NCBI RefSeq assembly: GCF_016583985.1
Contig: NZ_NRSD01000005.1
Coordinates: 1-64,000 of the forward strand
From: Thiocapsa imhoffii
Lineage (GTDB): Bacteria > Pseudomonadota > Gammaproteobacteria > Chromatiales > Chromatiaceae
DNA length: 64,000 bases
Reading direction: 5' to 3'
The stretch's first letter is position 1; every line of letters starts with the position of its first letter. The notes beneath the pieces are model-generated. The model had not been told where the DNA came from, ran no database searches, and was given only the letters and a program-made list of their open reading frames with translations. A program made the translations under genes and the position numbers. This document shows, piece after piece, positions 61,235-64,000 of the stretch.

Positions 61235-62788
61235 CTAGGCGGGCACCCTGTCCGCTGGCGCCGCGCTCTGGGCGATGCTCATGCGCTCGGTGATGGCCTC
61301 CAGGTACAGGGCGATATAGCGTCGCGCGCTCGCCTCCCAACTGAAATCTTGCGTCATTCCGGTGATGGCCAGTTGTCGCCAGGCCGCGGGATCCTCGCGG
61401 TAGAGCCGGTGTGCCTCGATCACAGCCGCATAGAGGGCGTCCGCGGAGGGTTCGTCGAATAGAAAGCCGGTCGCGCTGCCATCCGCCAGGGTGTGCGGAT
61501 TCGCCGATACGATGGTGTCGTGCAAGCCACCGGTGCGATGCGCGATCGGGGGGGTGCCATAGCGCAGGCTGTAGATCTGGTTCAGCCCGCAGGGCTCGAA
61601 GCGCGATGGCATCAAGAAGCCGTCCGCGCCGGCCTCGATCCGGTGCGCGCGGTCCTCGTCATAGTCGAGCTCGAGACCGATTTGGCGTGGATAGGCCGCG
61701 GCGATCTCACGCAGCGCCTCCTCGATGGCATGCTCGCCCGTCGCCTGCACGACGAGCTGTACACGCGTATCCTCCAGCAGGCGGGGGAGGATCGCAATGA
61801 TCAGATCAACGCCCTTCTGCTCCACCAGCCGTCCAACGTAGCCCAGCACGAAGGCATCCTCGTTGCGAGGCAGCCCGAGTTCACGCTGAATGTCGAGTTT
61901 GTTCTCTGCCTTGAGTTCGAAGGTCTCGCGGTCATAGGATTGCAGGATCAAGGGATCCTGGGCCGGGTTCCACGCGCGGTAGTCGATGCCGTTGAGGATG
62001 CCGCTGAAACGGTTGCCAATCTGTCGCAACAGCCCGTCGAGTCCGCAACCGAAACGTGCGGTACGCACTTCGTCGGCATAGGTGGGACTAACGGTGTTGA
62101 CGCGATCGGAGAAGATGATCCCGCCCTTGATGAAGGACATGCGCTGGTGGAACTCCAGTCCGCTGAGGTTCCACAGGGCGCTTGGGAGCCCGAGCCGGTC
62201 GAAGGTCGCGCGATCGAACAGTCCCTGGTAGGCCAGGTTGTGAATGGTGAAAATGCTCGCCGGGCGGTGCGGGTGATCGCGGATCAGCACGGGCGCCAGG
62301 CCGGTCTGCCAGTCGTTGCCGTGGAGGAGGTCGGGCGTCCATCCTAAGGCCGGCAGCCCCTGAGCCATCAGGGCGATGACCCGGCAGAAGAGCAGGAACC
62401 GTTCGGCGTTATCGCCCCAGTCACGACCACTGAGATCGGTATAGGGGTTGCCTTCGCGCCCGAAATGCGTGGGTGCGTCGACGAGGTAGATGGGCAGGTC
62501 ATGATCGGGATGGCGACCCTCGAGGAGACGGACCATCCCCCGTGTTCCCGGGACCTTGAGCTCGCAGCGGAGCTTGGCGGCACGCGTGCGCCGCAGCGCC
62601 TGCGGATAGGCCGGCAAGACGAGGCGGGCGTCCTGGCCCAGCTCCCGTAAGGCCGCGGGCAGGCTGGCCGCCACATCGGCGAGGCCGCCCGTCTTGATCA
62701 AGGGGTGCGCCTCGCTGCTGGCGATCAGGAGGCGCAGCGGTCGTGCCGGCGCGGTCAGGTCAGGGAACGGAAGAGACGATGGCTCCAT
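61235..62788 (-). CDS. glgA: Glycogen synthase GlgA (ADP-glucose type)
   Basis: The 517-residue GT5 enzyme has the ADP-glucose-binding HPLIKTGGLADVAASLPAAL, LLHGNDWQTGLAPVLIRDHP, NTVSPTYADEVRTARFGCGL, YVGRLVEQKGVDLIIAILPR and PSRFEPCGLNQIYSLRYGTP with the catalytic Glu. It elongates glycogen from ADP-glucose, storing carbon. It is divergent to zwf, linking storage with sugar oxidation, and the 113 bp between them hold both promoters. Confidence 0.95.
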   Translation of the reverse strand: MEPSSLPFPDLTAPARPLRLLIASSEAHPLIKTGGLADVAASLPAALRELGQDARLVLPAYPQALRRTRAAKLRCELKVPGTRGMVRLLEGRHPDHDLPIYLVDAPTHFGREGNPYTDLSGRDWGDNAERFLLFCRVIALMAQGLPALGWTPDLLHGNDWQTGLAPVLIRDHPHRPASIFTIHNLAYQGLFDRATFDRLGLPSALWNLSGLEFHQRMSFIKGGIIFSDRVNTVSPTYADEVRTARFGCGLDGLLRQIGNRFSGILNGIDYRAWNPAQDPLILQSYDRETFELKAENKLDIQRELGLPRNEDAFVLGYVGRLVEQKGVDLIIAILPRLLEDTRVQLVVQATGEHAIEEALREIAAAYPRQIGLELDYDEDRAHRIEAGADGFLMPSRFEPCGLNQIYSLRYGTPPIAHRTGGLHDTIVSANPHTLADGSATGFLFDEPSADALYAAVIEAHRLYREDPAAWRQLAITGMTQDFSWEASARRYIALYLEAITERMSIAQSAAPADRVPA

Positions 62789-62901
62789 GGAGGCTTCCTA
62801 CACAGACGTGCGAATCAGTTGTCGGCGGCGTGAGTCCGTGACGGCAACAGTATGATGCCGCTCACGTTATCACATTTGTTCGGAATCGAGGCAGCAAGCC
62901 C

Positions 62902-64000
62902 ATGTCGGATCCCTGCACCATCTTGATCTTCGGCGCCACGGGCAATTTAGTTCAGCTCAAATTGCTCCCGGCACTCTATCGGCTCGATGCGGCGGAGCGT
63001 CTGCACGCACGGACCCGTCTCATCGGCTTCGGGCGCCGCGCCTGGTCGGATGCGCAGTGGCGTGACCAGATCCGCGCCCAGTTGAGCGAGCGCCTCGGGG
63101 CGGGGCTCGATCCCCAGGTGCTCGCGCGGTTGTTGGACCGGGCACACTTCGTCGAGGGTGATGTGGAGGAGGAGGGTGGTTATGCGCGGCTCGCCGAGCG
63201 ACTGCAAGGCGACGAGGGCATGCCGGCGAACCTCATGACCTATCTGGCGGTTGCGCCCAAGCACTATGGGGGCATCGTCGATCGGCTGGCGGCGCAGGGA
63301 CTGAATGGGGAGAACGGAAGCTGGTCGCGCCTGGTGGTGGAGAAACCCTTCGGTTTCGATCTCGAAAGCGCGGCGATGCTCGAGCGACGCATCCATCAGT
63401 GTTTCGACGAGTCGCAGATCTATCGGATCGACCATTATCTCGGCAAGAGCACCGTCCAGAACATCCTGGTCTTTCGCTTCGCTAATCTTTTGCTCGAGCC
63501 CCTTTGGAATCGCAATTACATCGACCATGTTCAGATCTCGCATGCCGAGTCATCGGGTATCGCGGAGCGCGCGGGGTTTTACGATGGGGTCGGTGCCCTA
63601 CGCGATATGATCCAGAGCCATCTGTTGCAGATGCTGACCCTGGTGGCGATGGAACCACCGCCCTGTCTCGACGCCGAGGCCTTGCGGGATGAAAAGGTCA
63701 AGGTGCTGCGCTCGATCCGGCCGATTCCCCATGCGGCGGTGCATGCGCATGCCTTTCGGGCGCAGTACGGCCCTGGCACCGCTGGTTCCGAGCGCGTGCC
63801 GGGATATCGTGACGAGCCGGGGGTCGGGCGCCACAGCACCACCGAAACCTATGCCGCCGTGAAGCTCTATCTGGATAATTGGCGTTGGCGTAACGTTCCC
63901 TTCTATTTGCGCACGGGCAAGCGCCTGGCGGGTCACCACTCGCTGATCGCGATTCGCTTCAAACATCCGCCTCAGCAGTTGTTCCGCGATACCCCGATCG
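62902..64000 (+). CDS. zwf: Glucose-6-phosphate dehydrogenase Zwf, 3' end beyond the window
   Basis: The first 366 residues are present. [20 protein letters not shown] is the coenzyme site, followed by [20 protein letters not shown], the substrate motif [38 protein letters not shown] and [15 protein letters not shown]. It oxidises glucose 6-phosphate in the oxidative pentose-phosphate branch. The coenzyme motif lacks the Arg that usually binds the NADP phosphate (GDLAKRKL in others, GNLVQLKL here), so coenzyme preference is uncertain. Confidence 0.95.
   Translation, partial: MSDPCTILIFGATGNLVQLKLLPALYRLDAAERLHARTRLIGFGRRAWSDAQWRDQIRAQLSERLGAGLDPQVLARLLDRAHFVEGDVEEEGGYARLAERLQGDEGMPANLMTYLAVAPKHYGGIVDRLAAQGLNGENGSWSRLVVEKPFGFDLESAAMLERRIHQCFDESQIYRIDHYLGKSTVQNILVFRFANLLLEPLWNRNYIDHVQISHAESSGIAERAGFYDGVGALRDMIQSHLLQMLTLVAMEPPPCLDAEALRDEKVKVLRSIRPIPHAAVHAHAFRAQYGPGTAGSERVPGYRDEPGVGRHSTTETYAAVKLYLDNWRWRNVPFYLRTGKRLAGHHSLIAIRFKHPPQQLFRDTPI

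Overview
The window is GC-rich chromosomal DNA of a gammaproteobacterium. It is most likely a purple sulfur bacterium of the Chromatiaceae. The best marker is the adjacent garB-garA pair, a peroxiredoxin-glutaredoxin hybrid plus a reductase with NADH-type features; this pair is known for glutathione-amide metabolism in Chromatium-type bacteria. pcnB-panBCD, fkpB-ispH and a CcsA-like gene divergent from ffh also fit gammaproteobacteria.

Layout. 1-6.3 kb is an accessory patch: an edge-truncated DUF2887 gene, three toxin-antitoxin loci (prlF-yhaV, hicAB, and a vapBC-like pair with a broken toxin), an isolated wbpP-type epimerase, several families of dispersed and tandem repeats, and a repeat-built coiled-coil membrane protein. 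6.7-9.5 kb holds a polysaccharide export lipoprotein, a CBS-domain protein and a diheme cytochrome c. 9.6-14.9 kb is a leftward operon: S24-fold protein, RND adaptor, unknown gene, RND pump. 15.0-19.2 kb is a rightward operon: Atm1-type ABC exporter, NarX-like kinase, NarL-like regulator. A rhodanese gene follows, bracketed by inverted arrays of 7-bp repeats. 19.8-24.7 kb runs leftward with tsaD, thiO, ispH, fkpB, a dehydrogenase-like gene and a 45-residue membrane peptide. 25-35.4 kb is mixed housekeeping: a Hen1-like methyltransferase, rimO, a two-domain kinase, a DMT transporter, dusA, garA, garB, DUF302, Hpt and HdeD genes.

35.5-52.5 kb is the main accessory feature. A complete BREX type 1 system, brxA-brxB-brxC-pglX-pglZ-brxL, is transcribed leftward from just beyond the 3' end of a tRNA-Ala gene. 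Three sets of extra genes are inserted in it. A GNAT/DUF1778 toxin-antitoxin pair with its own promoter-operator lies between brxC and pglX. A PARIS-like pair, an AriA-type ABC ATPase and an AriB-type DUF4435/Toprim protein, is joined to pglX by 4-bp overlaps. A DUF433 gene overlaps pglZ. The last 14 bases of the tRNA gene recur as a direct repeat at 35537-35550, beyond brxL, so the block looks like a tRNA-targeted genomic island of about 17 kb. No integrase is present. PARIS is known to respond to anti-restriction proteins such as T7 Ocr, and Ocr is known to block BREX, so the nesting suggests a defence with a built-in back-up.

52.7-64 kb returns to housekeeping: an arsenosugar-type radical SAM gene and its glycosyltransferase, a CcsA-like gene, ffh, tRNA-Glu, pcnB, panB, panC, panD, glgA and the start of zwf.
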